Assembly: GCA_028554755.1 (NCBI GenBank)
Contig: JAPTOF010000024.1
Span: forward strand, 6,215,001 to 6,279,000
DNA length: 64,000 bases
Source: Cordia subcordata
Lineage: Eukaryota; Streptophyta; Magnoliopsida; Boraginales; Cordiaceae
Reading direction: 5' to 3'
Of the stretch, positions 35,216 through 46,990 are shown one piece after another (within the stretch, counting starts at the first letter, position 1; every line of letters begins with the position of its first letter). Position numbers and translations under genes: made by a program. The notes below the pieces were generated by a model, which was not told the origin of the DNA, made no database searches, and saw nothing but the letters and a program-made list of their open reading frames with translations.

Positions 35216-35571
35216 GGAGCAAGAAAACAATATATGAGGAGTTTTTTCTGAGATTTACCAAAAGATGAATATTCATCACTTGTATTAGCATAAAGAATAC
35301 AACAGTTTGTATATTACTAAAATACTCATTCCTAAGTGCTTGCAGCGGACTTTTATCTCTACAGTAAGTAAGAAACTGGCATGCCAACTCGTTTGAGCTC
35401 AACTGAATAAGCATGTTTGAACTCAATTGACCAAAACAATGGCCGTGGGCCTTAGTTTATTTATTTATTTATTTTTCTCTCAAGTTTTTGTCTTTTCTTT
35501 CCTTTTGTTATAGTGAATTCATATGAGACTCGAACAATTTTGGGAAGTATTGAAAGTAGGCTAAGTGCTCG

Positions 35572-36060
35572 TTTAGTATTACTGTTAGTTTTTAGTTTTT
35601 TGTTTTTGTTGATCAAAATTTAAAAATTAGCTTGTTTGTTTTCACTTTTGGCTTTAGAAAAATCAAAGACCGACAATTTATTTTTGCAATTTTGATAAAC
35701 AATAAAAAGTGTTTTTCTCATGTTGTGGCAATAGATTTTCAAAATTTTTATGCTGATTTTAGTAAATATGCTTTTTAGAATTATTTTTTAAAAATGAATA
35801 TCAACTAATTAATTTTTCTGAAAAATAAATTATTAGAATCTTAAAAAATAAAATTAATTTTATAAATAAAAATTTTCAAAAATTTAAAAATATCATTAAA
35901 ATTTAAAATTGTTTGTAAAATAATATATTTTTCAAAAAGTTAGCATCATTTTTAAAATAAAAATTTTCAACAAATTAAAATTATTTCTTATAATGTAATC
36001 TTAAAAAATTACTTTAATTTATAAAAGTAATTTCCAAAAAAATAATATTCTCTCTAATGA
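35572..36060 (+). mobile_element. Truncated MITE related to 18148-19130
   Basis: It starts TAAGTGCTCGTTTAGTATTA and continues TTTTTGTTGATCAAAATTT and CTTGTTTGTTTTCA. It is parallel to the right arm of the element at 18148-19130 read in reverse complement (GGGCTCGTTTGGTATCG, then TTTTTGTTGATCAAAATTT). The far terminus was not found, so it is a 5' fragment with an approximate end. Confidence 0.6.
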
Positions 36061-37990
36061 AAAAGCATCATAAATCAATCGTCTAAATAACAAAAAAGAA
36101 AAAAGTTACCACTCGCTCATTAATTGGTGGCTTTAGTCTGGTTTCATCTTTTTGGATGTCAAGTTTTCTAACGAAAATTAACTTGGTGTTGCTTTAATAT
36201 GCAATGAATTCACTTATGTATCAAACTTTAAATTTGAAACATAACTTTTTATTTTATATGAATTTTTTCATGATTTCATGTTAACTATCTAATTCTAGTC
36301 AAAAGAATGTGAATTGTAACATATTATTTATTTTCTACTAGTGTGATTTACAAGGTGTAGAGCCTGCTTAAAGTTCTAAGGCACTTTGATAGGAGGGTCC
36401 AATAAAGTTTTTAAGGCTTGGCCCTCTCTCCCATCCAAAATACAGGTAGTCTTAGGGTTGGCTTGCCCCATTGATAGCCATCATACAAGAGTTGGAGAGG
36501 GAGAGGGAGCCTTGGTCTAGAAGTGCCTACTACAACATGCTTCTACAGTTTTGTCACAGGATTCGCAGGATTGTCGTAAGAAGAGTTTAATAGCTTCAAA
36601 TCGAAATATGCTTTAGGAATAATCTATCTAATTTATTATTGCAGTGTTTTTATTTCTGGCATTAGTTTTGATTAAGTATAACACAAGCTTGAAAGAAGTG
36701 GGCACATTTTCAACCAGAACGCACATAGATATAATCATTGGTTCTATACTATTTAGACGGATATCAAATTGGGACTGGCCTTGGACTCAAATTTCCTATG
36801 ACAAAAAAAAAAAAAAAAAGAAAAAAAAGAAAGAGATTGGACAGATTTGGGATATCATGTTTTCTATGAGTCTTTAATTAATATCCGACCATGATGTAAT
36901 TGCAAATGTATCTTATACATGTTTTTTGAGCTAGTAATGAAATCTTACTTGCTCATGATTTAGCAAAAAAGGAAAAAGAAAAACAAGTGAAGGTTAATAT
37001 AGATCTATTCCCAAGAACAGCTTTTGTGTATTATTTTGTCTCGGTATCTAGATTGTATATATTACTTTGGAAAGATTTAGTCATCCAATTATTAGTTCTT
37101 TTGGGGATAGCTATTGAAGAAAACAATCGTAGAGGAAACATAGGAGTGAGAGCACATGAAGCGGACCTTTTCCAACAACTTTGGATGTTACGTGTATATG
37201 TAGTTTCTCATACGATAAATTCCCAAATGATTATACTTATATGCAGGTTCATATTTGTTATCTGGAGATTACACTTATGATCTTCTATAGTATAAATTCT
37301 ACTAATTAGTCTCAGGAAGCAGGCTTGCTCTTAACAAAAAAATAGCTTGTAGATTGATGGAATTGTGAATTTTACCAACTTACTTTGTCAATAAATGGGA
37401 GGACTTGTAGGAGTTGCATTGAGTGGAAGCATTCCTTTTGTCATTGGATGAGCATAATTCATTTGTTTGCTTGTTAACTCATAACCTGTCAACTATTTCC
37501 TTCATGTATCAAAAAGTTTAAGCAAAATGAACCCAAGCACTAACTTAAAGCAATTTCATGAAAACAAAACAGGGTAACAAGTGGCTATGATTATCACATG
37601 AAAAACCAACAAGCGAACAAAAAATTAGTTAAAGAAGAAGCAAAATCCGGAGCTAGAACACCTTAACCAGCAACTCACAACTTCCAACATGAGTACCCTC
37701 TGAGGAGTAACTTGCAGGCGAGTACCTAAGGCAACAAGTTGAACATCAAACTATCAGACACACTTTATATGCAGTGGTTGGCACTAGTTAGTCACTTTCA
37801 AAAGTTAATTTTATAAGATCGTACAACACTTTGAATCTATATTCTTCAAATATTACTAGATATTTTTTATGTAAAATCTACTCTCAAAATACCATATAAA
37901 ATACACCAATGGTAATAAAAGTATGATTTCAGTCTCAAATTGTTACTAATGCAAAAGTCTAGACAATATGGACCAGATGATGAAACAGAG
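36061..37990. other. Non-coding stretch
   Basis: No gene is supported. It contains a poly(A)-rich tract (36801-36832). ORFs at 36644 and 36987 show no domain. Confidence 0.5.
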
Positions 37991-37993
37991 TTA

Positions 37994-38380
37994 GAGTCTG
38001 TTTGGCCCAGCTTTTGGAGACTCAAAAGTACTTTCTGTGAGTTTAAAAACTAAAATTGACCTGTTTGGCCCATTTTTAAAAGAGCTTTTAAATAAGAGCT
38101 AAAGCTGAAAAAAGTTGAAAAACCAAAAGCTCCAAATTAGAGCTTTTCAGAAAAGGCTTTTGAAAAGTTATTTTTATGTCATGTCAAAAATTGTTTTTCT
38201 TTATTTTTTCTCAAAAATACTATTTTATATTTTTTAAAGTTCAATATTACCCTCAAAACAACATAAAGCTTAACTTCTAAAATACTGAGCCAAACAATCA
38301 ACTTTTTTTATTCAACATCACTTCTACCTAAAGCTCTACAGCTCAACAACTGAAATCACACAGCTAGGCCAAACAGAGCC
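37994..38380. mobile_element. Tourist-like (PIF/Harbinger) MITE, TTA target duplication
   Basis: The left end is GAGTCTGTTTGGCCCAGCTT and the right end (reverse complement) is GGCTCTGTTTGGCCTAGCTG. These are matching TIRs with only a few differences, flanked directly by TTA on both sides (37991-37993 and 38381-38383). The 387-bp interior is non-coding and rich in AAAGCT/AGCTTTT inverted motifs. Confidence 0.85.
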
Positions 38381-38383
38381 TTA

Positions 38384-38946
38384 AACTAGAAAAAAGTTTA
38401 TTCTTCCATAATAAGAAAGGGAACAGAAGTTTTCTCAGACCTTTTTCAATTTGAAGTGAAGAACTAAATATTTCGTAGGTACAACAATATAATTGGCATA
38501 CAAAATAATGCATTAGATGCAACAAATGTATATAATTTATAGGGTATTCACATTACTACTTGTATATACTAAAAATATTATCACTACCAAATAACATGAA
38601 TAGTTATAAACAAGGTATCATGCTATCTATTATGAACCTTTTACAACAAATTCATTAGAATGAAATCAATGACAAATCTAGAGAGATTGTCATATATTAG
38701 CAAGATAAAATATAATATTTGATCAAGTAACATGATGAACAAGTCCTCACGAGAGCAAGTTTGTAGAATATGTAGAGCATAAAGCAGTATAAAAGTTCCA
38801 TATCTGGCAAGAGTTTAATACAATATACTATATATGAGCAAGTTTGTAGAATATATAGAGCATAAAGCAGTATAAAAGCTTCAACTATACCTTTATGATT
38901 CTTTATAAACAGAAATTATCAGCAGTGCAAAGTATCAACGATACCT
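38384..38946. other. 3' flank of the GeBP gene with two small duplications
   Basis: A 47-bp unit (GAGCAAGTTTGTAGAATATG, then TAAAGCAGTATAAAAG) occurs at 38753-38799 and again at 38836-38882. ATACCTTTATGATTCTTT occurs at 38887-38904 and at 38941-38958, where the second copy contains the GeBP stop codon. The gene's 3' end has therefore been locally duplicated. Confidence 0.75.
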
Positions 38947-39495
38947 TTATGATTCTTTCCATTGCTCCAGCTTTAGCCTCGTTTTCTCAGTCAATATACT
39001 TAAATGCTCGTAAAAAAGCTCAACTTCTTTCAATCGTTGCTTCCACGACATCTCCTTTAATAGTGTCACCTTAGACTTTGCAGTCACCTTTTTTTGAATG
39101 TCTTGCCCTAGAAAGGCTTTGCTCGAACCTTCACCAGCAACATCGCAAGCTTTTCCCCATATTTTTTCAGAAATCTTGTATAATTTCATTTCATGAGGTG
39201 TTCTTGCAGTTAGAGGTTTGTCTACACTTTTCATGTACTTCCCTTTCAAGTGCTTGATTTTGTCTTTTAGTTGACTTTTGCTACAATCACGTTGAAGCGA
39301 ACTACTAATGAAGTCAAAGAAGCTCTTTAAATTGCCATTTGTTTCAACCCCAAATCTGATCTTGTAATCTAGCATGCCATTGAGTATTGTGATCTCATCT
39401 TGTTCACTCCACACTCTCTCAAAAAGCCTTTTCTCGCTTTTTTCCTTATCTATTGGCCTTTGAGCTTTCACATCCTTCTTGTTAGAAGAAACCAT
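38947..39495 (-). CDS. GeBP/DUF573-family transcription factor, short form, 182 aa
   Basis: This is an uninterrupted single-exon frame from ATG at 39495 to TAA at 38947. The TTG three codons upstream of the ATG is not taken as a start. Residues 27-114 are the DUF573 (GeBP) DNA-binding domain: RVWSEQDEITILNGMLDYK, then FFDFISSSL, SQLKDKIKHLKGKY and the closing KIWGKA. Residues 144-178 hold the C-terminal helix WKQRLKEVELFYEHLSILTE. GeBP factors are plant-specific nuclear proteins linked to trichome, cytokinin and pathogen responses. At 182 residues it is roughly half the usual length; the long acidic N-terminal region is reduced to about 25 lysine-rich residues. TATAATATAAATAC on the minus strand near 39625-39640 is a plausible TATA box. 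It could be an active short member or a 5'-truncated but still open copy. Confidence 0.8.
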   Translation of the reverse strand: MVSSNKKDVKAQRPIDKEKSEKRLFERVWSEQDEITILNGMLDYKIRFGVETNGNLKSFFDFISSSLQRDCSKSQLKDKIKHLKGKYMKSVDKPLTARTPHEMKLYKISEKIWGKACDVAGEGSSKAFLGQDIQKKVTAKSKVTLLKEMSWKQRLKEVELFYEHLSILTEKTRLKLEQWKES

Positions 39496-41900
39496 TGTTT
39501 CCAATCTTTCTCCTTTAGAATCTAAAGAATATCCAATAAATTTTTATCGACTTGGTTAAAAATGATAATAATACTATCAGAGAGAAGACTGTATTATACA
39601 CATTACAAAAGATAATACATAGTATTTATATTATACTAAAGAGAGAAAGAAAGACATTGAGAATAATTTTTGTGGAAAATTTTTACCTATCTAGTTTTTC
39701 TGACTACAATAAGAGAATGGTATGATAATTTTTGTGGATGTATCTCCATCTTAACAAGCATTTATCGTAATTGGTCAAAGCACAAGGAATTGGACACAAA
39801 AGCAGTAGTAACTAGAAACAACAAATTGACATAACCGTAACGTTGCATGCTTCACTATGTGATATATGTTACGCACTTGAAGGCTTCTCGCAACCAAACA
39901 AATATCATCAACTCAATTTATCATGTGAAATTGGACACTTTCTTTTTTTTTTTTTTTTTGGTCCTTTTTTTTCATATAAGAGGCATGTGAAATTAATGTA
40001 CAGATGACGACTAAATTTTGTTCAAATCAAAATCCAGCTGAAAAGAAATAAAATATGCAAACATTGATTCATGCATTAAACCAACCAAGGTACAGCATAA
40101 TTTATGAAAAAGTTTAAAGCACGGCAGGTAAATCATCCGAAAACATCTTGAAATAATGACCAAGTAAATAACGTTGAAAATTAATACGAGAGAATTAATG
40201 CTGCCAACACTTCACCTTCGAAGTCGTTTCAAAAGTTGAGCTTCAAAGTTGATAGTGCCGCCACTTTGTATTCTTTATGACGTTCAACGTGCAAAAGTCC
40301 CGAAATAATAAACCTAAAACGAGAATCTTCAAAAGGACTAATAAGACTTAGTTTGATTTTTCATTTTGGCCAGCCCAAGTCAGACTTTTGTAGCGTAAAA
40401 CCAATACTAAGAAGAAATAGAGTGTTCGGCTTTTTACAAATTTATTTTAAGCCCAAGGTCAACGACCGTTTAGATTTAAATTGAGGAACAAAAATTTTTT
40501 ACATCTCTTTTTACGGTTTGCAAAAAGGAGATTTAAAATTTTTTTAGACAAATATATATTCTCATTATTCTTATTATGAATATTTTTAAATTACAATTTT
40601 CATAAAAATAAATGAAATAATAATATATAGTGATTAAAAATAACAAATAAACTTAAAATTATAAATTTAATAAAAATAATAAAATATATTAATAAATAAT
40701 TGAATTAATTTTAAAAATAAATAAATTAATAAAAATATGTTTTATTTGATAATTACTAACAAAATTAGCTTGATTAAGTAAAAATAAAAAGAAAATTAAT
40801 CTAAATAATAATAATTCAAATAAAAATTATTAATTTATATATTCAATAATAATATTTAATTTTAATTTAATGATAATTTATCAAATTTTAATGAAATTTA
40901 ACAAATTTTAATTTTTGAAAAATTAAAACTATAATTTTTTAAGAAATTGTTCAAGCAAGTTAAAATGTCATTTTAATAGTTTAGCCGACCAACCTTTTTC
41001 TCCAATGTAAATTCAAATATCATTTTTTTTTAATACAAGTTTTTTGGTGTGTGTGACAAGGGAAAATCCACCTGGCAAAGCGCCTGACCACTCGACCAAT
41101 TGATGGAGCCTCATCACCAATTGGTAAACCCTCAGCCCATGGCACGCCCCCTATAATGAGTACCAATTAAGTTGAAAGCACTCATCCAAGGTAGGGACTG
41201 GACACAGATGGAGCTCATGACCCGAGTTCGTTTACTAAAAGTTTGTTTCAAAGTAACTAAGCATATTTCTGTTTTTACCCAAAGTCCTTTTAACCAAACA
41301 ATCGTTTCTAAAAGGCTTTTTCACAAAATTAGCCCTTAGGGGCAATTTTGTTTTTCCATTTTGTGGAGCTAAATTAACTTTTGAAACTTAAAAGTCTATC
41401 CTAAATAAAGGGGGTGATTGGTTTATCATTTTGAAACTCGGTTTGAGCTCAAAGTCAACAAGTAGGAAGGAGCTTTAAAATTTCTTTAGACAAAAGTACC
41501 TTTTGTTCTTTTATTATTAATATTTCTTGAGTTACAATTATAATTAAAAATAAATAAAATAATAAAATATAATAAATAAAAATAAAAATAAATTTTAAAA
41601 AATTAAATTTAATAAATAAATTAATATAAATTAATAAACTATAGTAATAATAATTTTGAAAAAGTTAATAACAAATACAATTTATAAATATATTTTTTAA
41701 TAATTACTAAAATTTCAATTTGATGAACTCAAAAATGAATACAAAGAAAAACACTGTAAAAAGAATAATTCAATTGAAAATTAATAATTAATAATATTTT
41801 ATTTTTAAATTTATTAATAATTTATTAGTTTTTAATGTAATTTGGTAAAATTTAATTTTTAAACTTACAAGTTTAATATTTAATAACCATCATTCTTTTT
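39496..41900. other. AT-rich non-coding stretch upstream of the GeBP gene
   Basis: No gene is supported. Positions 40500-40970 and 41500-41880 are almost pure A/T. Around 40460 and 41290 (reverse complement) short matches such as AACGAYYGTTT suggest another degenerate MITE. At 41065-41250 a GC-richer segment carries, on the minus strand, TGGTCGAGTGGTCAGGCGCT, which looks like a tRNA A box. No matching B box was found, so a SINE is only a possibility. Confidence 0.4.
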
Positions 41901-43843
41901 AAGGTAAAATGCACGACACCCCCTGTGATTTAACATAGGTGCACAACCCCTGATTATAGTGCCAAAAATCTCACAACAAGTCCATGGAGTGAGTAAAAGT
42001 GCCACGCGCAGCCTCTATCGTCTGCACTCCCCTATTGATGTTAAATTTTACAATAACAAAGATATTAGGATTAATTCCACATAATATGGAGTGACACTTA
42101 TTAACCCTTATGTTTGACTTTAACCACTTATTAACCCTTAACTTAGGTCAAATTTACAAAGTTATATTTCTATTGATAAAAGTAATATAGTTACTAAATT
42201 TCTATTTTTTAAAATTTTGTCTTTAAAAATTACAAATATACATAAATAACTCTTCTATCCACCATATTCTATAAATAGAAAATTTTCTTAAAATATCAAC
42301 AAATTTTAGCCATTAAATTATATAAAAATACTTTCCTCTATCCAAAAATAACTTTCCCTTTTTTTTTTTTTTTTTTTGACTCTTCTATCCACCATATATG
42401 ATACAATGAAAAATTCCCTTTTCTTTACTTCACTTCAAATATTAATTTCTTTTCTTCTTTTTTGTGCCTTTTTTTATTTAATTTTCTGTCTTTTTTTTCT
42501 CGTTATTGATTTCACAATTGCTTGCTTCATTAAGCATTGTGGCCTTGCTTGCTAACTTCATCCATTATGTATTTTTTTGGAGAAAGAAAAACTTTAAGTA
42601 TCAAGCTAAGACATAGAGTAAATCAAACAATTATGTTGTCGATGTCTCTTCGACATATTTAGTTAATTAAAAAACCAAAAATAATAACCATGCAATAGCT
42701 ATCAGTAATTAAACTAATGAAGCTACACTCTGAGAACTCAAAGTGTTGAAAATCTAACAACAAAACGATCTAACTTAAGATGTTATAATTAAATAAAGAT
42801 AAGCAAAAGTCATTTTACATATAGAATCTTCATTACATTCAAATGGGTCTTTAACAAACTTCATATGAAATCGCACTAAAATGTAAAGAAGCATAATAAA
42901 ACAAGATTTATAACAAAATTAAAATCAAATGGGTCTTCTTTACATTCAAAACTATTACCAAAATCAAATGAGATTTTTATATTTTTAGTTTGATTTTTGG
43001 TTTGTGTTTGGTGTTTGTTAATTTTTTAATATTAATTCAAGGGTTAATAAGTGTTACTCCATATAAAAATTAAGGTTATTAAGTGGAATTAGTCCAAGAT
43101 ATTAATAGCCTTACCCTACTCATTCAATTTTTTTTTTGGGTGAAATGTGTGCAAAAATATTTACAAGAATAATTTTGTCTTTATAAGATTTTTTGTGGTT
43201 TTCTTATTCGTGGAATTGCAAGTTCAACCTCTTAGACTAAAACAATTACAAGTTTATGGGCTTGGTCGAATTGCCTTTTAAAAATATATATATATTTTTT
43301 ACTTTTGGAAAAAAGTATTTGTCTAAGTTAATCTTGTATAAAAGAAACATTTTCAAGAAAAAAAATTATTTTTCTTAAAAAGAAAAATTCAAACAAGCCT
43401 ATAGCATTAATTGGTTAGGATGATTACTCAGCACCATCCTGCAAGATTTAGGCGTCTAAATATGTTTTTAGAAAAAAAAAATATGTAAGTTTTTGTGTGT
43501 CTATAGATGTATGTCTAAAAAGAAGATTTTATTTAATTTTTTAATTTTGTGAAAAATACAAAATTTGTGCAATAAAATATTTTTTACTTTTAAATGTTTA
43601 GTTGACTGCAAAAAACAATATGCTAAGGAGGAAAAAAAAAAGAAAATTGAATGAGTAAGGTGAGGTTATTAATGTCTTTATTGCTACAAATTTTAACACT
43701 TAGAAGTGTAGATTGTAAGGGTATACATATAACTTTTATTCACTGCAGATGCTTGTTGTAGAACTTTTAATATCATATGAGGGTATTCTACACTAATAGT
43801 AGACAGTAGGGAAATTTGATGCATTTAACCCTAATTTATGTTC
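41901..43843. mobile_element. Inverted-repeat element, interrupted by a MULE
   Basis: The left arm (AAGGTAAAATGCACGAC, then CCCCCTGTG) pairs with the reverse complement of the right arm (AGGGTTAAATGCATCAAA, then TCCCTACTG). Inner blocks also pair: TTACCCTACTCATTCAATTTT (43112-43132) with its complement near 43640-43665, and TGTTAAATTTTACAATAAC (42039-42057) with a block near 43678-43697. After removing the nested element at 42068-43095 the left arm becomes continuous, giving arms near 190-230 bp. No coding region is present. Edges are approximate and no target duplication was resolved. Confidence 0.6.
42068..43095. mobile_element. MULE-type non-autonomous element, 9-bp target duplication
   Basis: AAGATATTA flanks it exactly on both sides (42059-42067 and 43096-43104). 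TIRs are GGATTAATTCCACATAATAT (left) and GGACTAATTCCACTTAATAA (right, reverse complement). Both then contain ATATGGAGTRACACTTATTA and ACCCTT, with a 15-base indel between arms. The interior is AT-rich and non-coding. A perfect 9-bp duplication points to the Mutator-like superfamily. It sits inside the left arm of the surrounding inverted-repeat element. Confidence 0.8.
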
Positions 43844-44142
43844 TTGTCCTATTCGTAGCTTAAATCACACTTGTGCTGATTCTACCAGCTGCTCCGCCAC
43901 CTCACGCTACTGTCTTGTGTCGCATCGTTATTCTATGTTCATATGTTCATATGTATGTGTATGACCTCATTAGTTATGTGATTTAACCAATTTTACCGAG
44001 CATCTTGACGTAGAAGTAAAAACAAGGTTAGCTTAAGAATTGAAAATCTACTATAAATAGCTGTTCAGTGATATGAACTGATTTGTTTTTCATGCTAATA
44101 CAAGTGATGAATTCACTTTCTTATAAATCAGAACTCGTTATT

Positions 44143-44189
<47 letters not shown>

Positions 44190-45725
44190 GATAAGAAAAA
44201 TCTAGCTAGCATAAGTCAACTACTGGGTACACGGGCGGAGCCTGACCAGGCTACCAAGAACTCCTTAAATGTTGTTGCTTCAGAAATCGCGCCTTTTAAG
44301 TCATGACTCTTCAGCATAGCTCAGGTTCCCGATTCAATTCCTTCTGCTCAACTCGGTGAATTTCTTCCCCCTTTCCATACTCAAATTTTATGCAAAAATC
44401 AATGCATATAAATGCAATTCCATCTAATTGCTAAATCAAAAATTACTTGTAACAATAATAATATAATAATACCTCACAAAAAATAATAATATAATAATAA
44501 TAAAGTGATTTGGGAGATGCCACATTTCAGGTTTTACAATGTCTGAAGTGGTGCCAAATCAACAAATTCCAATTTTTGTGGCCTCCATTTTATTAATACT
44601 TATTAAACAGTTCTTATTTAATATTAATATATAAGAAAAATTATTTCACAAGTCCCCGTTATTTTTTCCCTTTTTATATCAAATTAGTTCTTATTGTTTC
44701 AGAAGTTCTAAACTAATGCCTACTATTTTTAAAGAGGGATCAGTTTAATGCCTATCCTTAAATATTTAATAATAAATGACTAAAATAATGTAGTTTGATT
44801 ACCTTCTCTAATTAAAATACTTATTAAATAAAATATGTGATTCAAATTATCATCGGTGTCAAAATGTGAAAATATCATGCATATCAGAATGTTTTAAAAA
44901 AATACACAAAAAATCATATTTGTAGAATTTTTATAATACATAGAAAATATACAAAAATATTTTAATAAATCCATGATATTATTTTGGAGTTTAATAAGGT
45001 AATACCTCAAAACATGATTTTTGGGATAGTAAACCAACCAATTATGCATGGTTATTTCTAGTTCCAAAGTTAGATTAGTCTATAATTTCAAAATCTATTA
45101 TTTATATAATATTTAACTTATACTAGCATAAGAACATGAAAGATTATAAGCCAATAGAATCATAAAGCAAAATTGACAAAATAACTGAATTATATAATGA
45201 AACGAAGAGGGTGAGGGAAAAGAAAAAAAAATACAAAAAAAAAACAAATTACCAATTTCAAATAAGTAATTAAAAAATGATAAAATAATAGTGCAATAAG
45301 TTCTACAAAACAAATAAAAGAGTATTTTTTACATCATTATTTCACAACTATATTGGGAGTATTATATAATATTTGGTAAGAATTTTTTAAATGAATGAGA
45401 TAGTAAAAAGAAATAAAAGAAATTACAAGATATTAATAGCTAAGAATTTCAAGGAAAACTACTAAAAAAATGACAAAGTTCCTTAAAGTTCATATTCACA
45501 TTTTAATAAACAAAGAGAAAGAGCAAAAAGGAAAAGAAATAACAAAAGACAAACTATTAATTTCAAATAAAACCATTAAGAAAATAACAAAATTCTTTAA
45601 AAGTTCACAACTACATAATGACCTCAAAGTATTTTAATTTTCTATTTTAACCCCAATGTAAAATTGGAAATACTATATACTTTTTCACTTAATAGAGAAT
45701 TCAAATTCGTGCAAAAAATAGGTTC
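43844..45725. other. Non-coding stretch with (TA)n and leader-like copy
   Basis: It holds a (TA)n microsatellite at 44143-44186, the leader-like segment 44285-44436 described separately and otherwise AT-rich sequence. A run of 14 C lies at 45727-45740, at the probable 3' end of the LINE. No gene is supported. Confidence 0.5.
44285..44436 (+). other. Leader-like segment, inverted copy of 35079-35215
   Basis: It shares ATCGCGCC, GACTCTTCAGC, GATTCAATT, ATGCAAAAATCAATGCAT and GCAATTCCATCTAATTGCT in order with the minus strand at 35079-35215. No BED-finger exon follows it here, so it is an orphan copy. Confidence 0.55.
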
Positions 45726-45867
45726 TCCCCCCCCCCCCCTCTCCCCGAAGGAGGCTAAGTTGAAAGATCAACTAATGATGACACCTAGGATAGTTTCACC
45801 TATTCTATCCTTGTCCCCCTGAAGCAACAGATCCCATGAAAGTATTAAGATCTAATGAGCGCCCAAA

Positions 45868-46934
45868 GGTAGATTAAGTCCATAATTAGCTAGCCAGTCT
45901 ACACAAAAGTTGGCTTCACTAAATATGTGATTCACTCTGAAGCTAGGTAGCACTCGAAGAAGCTAATGACAGTCCTCAACAAGGAGTTTAAATTGATTAA
46001 GAGGTTGAGACAACCCTTTAGTCCAAGAGCAAATGGCTGTTGAGTTTATATCAATTTCAGAATAAACAATCCCTTTCCCATTTGCAATCTTCAATCTTTT
46101 CCATAGGCCCACCAATTTAGCTCTATTATTTGACATGATCCCCAAATTGATAGTGAAAGCATTTTGGACCTCATCTTTCACATTTCTAAAAAGACCCCCC
46201 TAGTCCAGGCATGCCCGTATTACCTTTTGCACAGCTATCGTTGTAAAGCTTTAACCTGTGACTTGGCTTGACCTATCAATCTCCCTTCTCTGTTTCGTAT
46301 GACCACCCCTCTGTGTTTCTAATTTCAAGCTTTCTTGATTTCTTTGGCATACTTAACTATACCATTCACTAAAGCCGAAGCTTCATCAAACGGCACATGG
46401 TTGAACACCCAATCATTTCTCTACTCCAATCAAGCCAAAGAGTGACCTCGAACAAAATGTTTCAGGGGATACCCTACCTAGGTTAGTTGTTGTTAAGATC
46501 AGAACCCAATCACTCCATCCAATTGCTTTGGACAAATATGGTTAAAGCATTACAGGGCACCAAAATACTCCAAACATTAACCATATGTAGCCAGCGCCTC
46601 AAAAATGGTCAACATTTTAGAGATTGCACCACACAATAAACACGATGGATGCAGCAATATTTTGCAAAACAAGCTGATGTCTAGTGCAATTCTCTTGTGA
46701 CAGACCTGCCAGATGGGAATTTAAGCTTCCAAACCCAATCCTAATTAAAATCCCTACGAGTTGCTCCTTAGATGATGGGGCAAACACTGTGTCCAAGATC
46801 CAATTAACAAAATCATCTAAGTTCTCATCGAGGCACACGCGCAAACTCAAAATTGCAAGTATTGTCGAGGATGGGAGAAGATGTTGAAATCTAGTTCAAT
46901 CCCAAGAGCCATCATTAAAAGTAAAGTTCACCAC
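45868..46934 (-). pseudogene. LINE 3' part: zf-RVT and RNase H region
   Basis: Minus strand, in order: VNFTFNDGSWD*TRFQHLLP (46930-46875), LDENLDDFVNWILDTVFAPS (about 46830), the spacer DWVFNHVPFDEASALVNGIV, then KYAKEIKKA (about 46415-46335), and RNase H text LGIMSNNRAKLVGLWKRLKI (about 46135) and SFRVNHIFSEANFCVDWLAN (about 45940-45880). This is the standard order at the 3' end of plant non-LTR retrotransposons, with scattered stops and frameshifts. Its upstream continuation is found at 58510-58819, because a hAT transposon inserted after the VN of VNFTFNDG. Confidence 0.8.
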
Positions 46935-46990
46935 CAAGGGCAGAACTACTCAATTGGTGCGAGGGGCCTTACCCCTCCCTCCCCCCCCTT

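Noticed and set aside
36987..37280. 97-codon ORF with hydrophobic segments
   Set aside because: No recognisable domain, no splice partner and AT-driven composition; a chance ORF is more likely.
41065..41250. tRNA or SINE suggested by TGGTCGAGTGGTCAGGCGCT on the minus strand
   Set aside because: It looks like an A box but there is no B box at proper spacing and no cloverleaf can be drawn.
44320..44345. B-box-like GGTTCCCGATTCAATTCC suggesting a SINE
   Set aside because: No A box lies upstream and the segment belongs to a longer block copied from 35079-35215.
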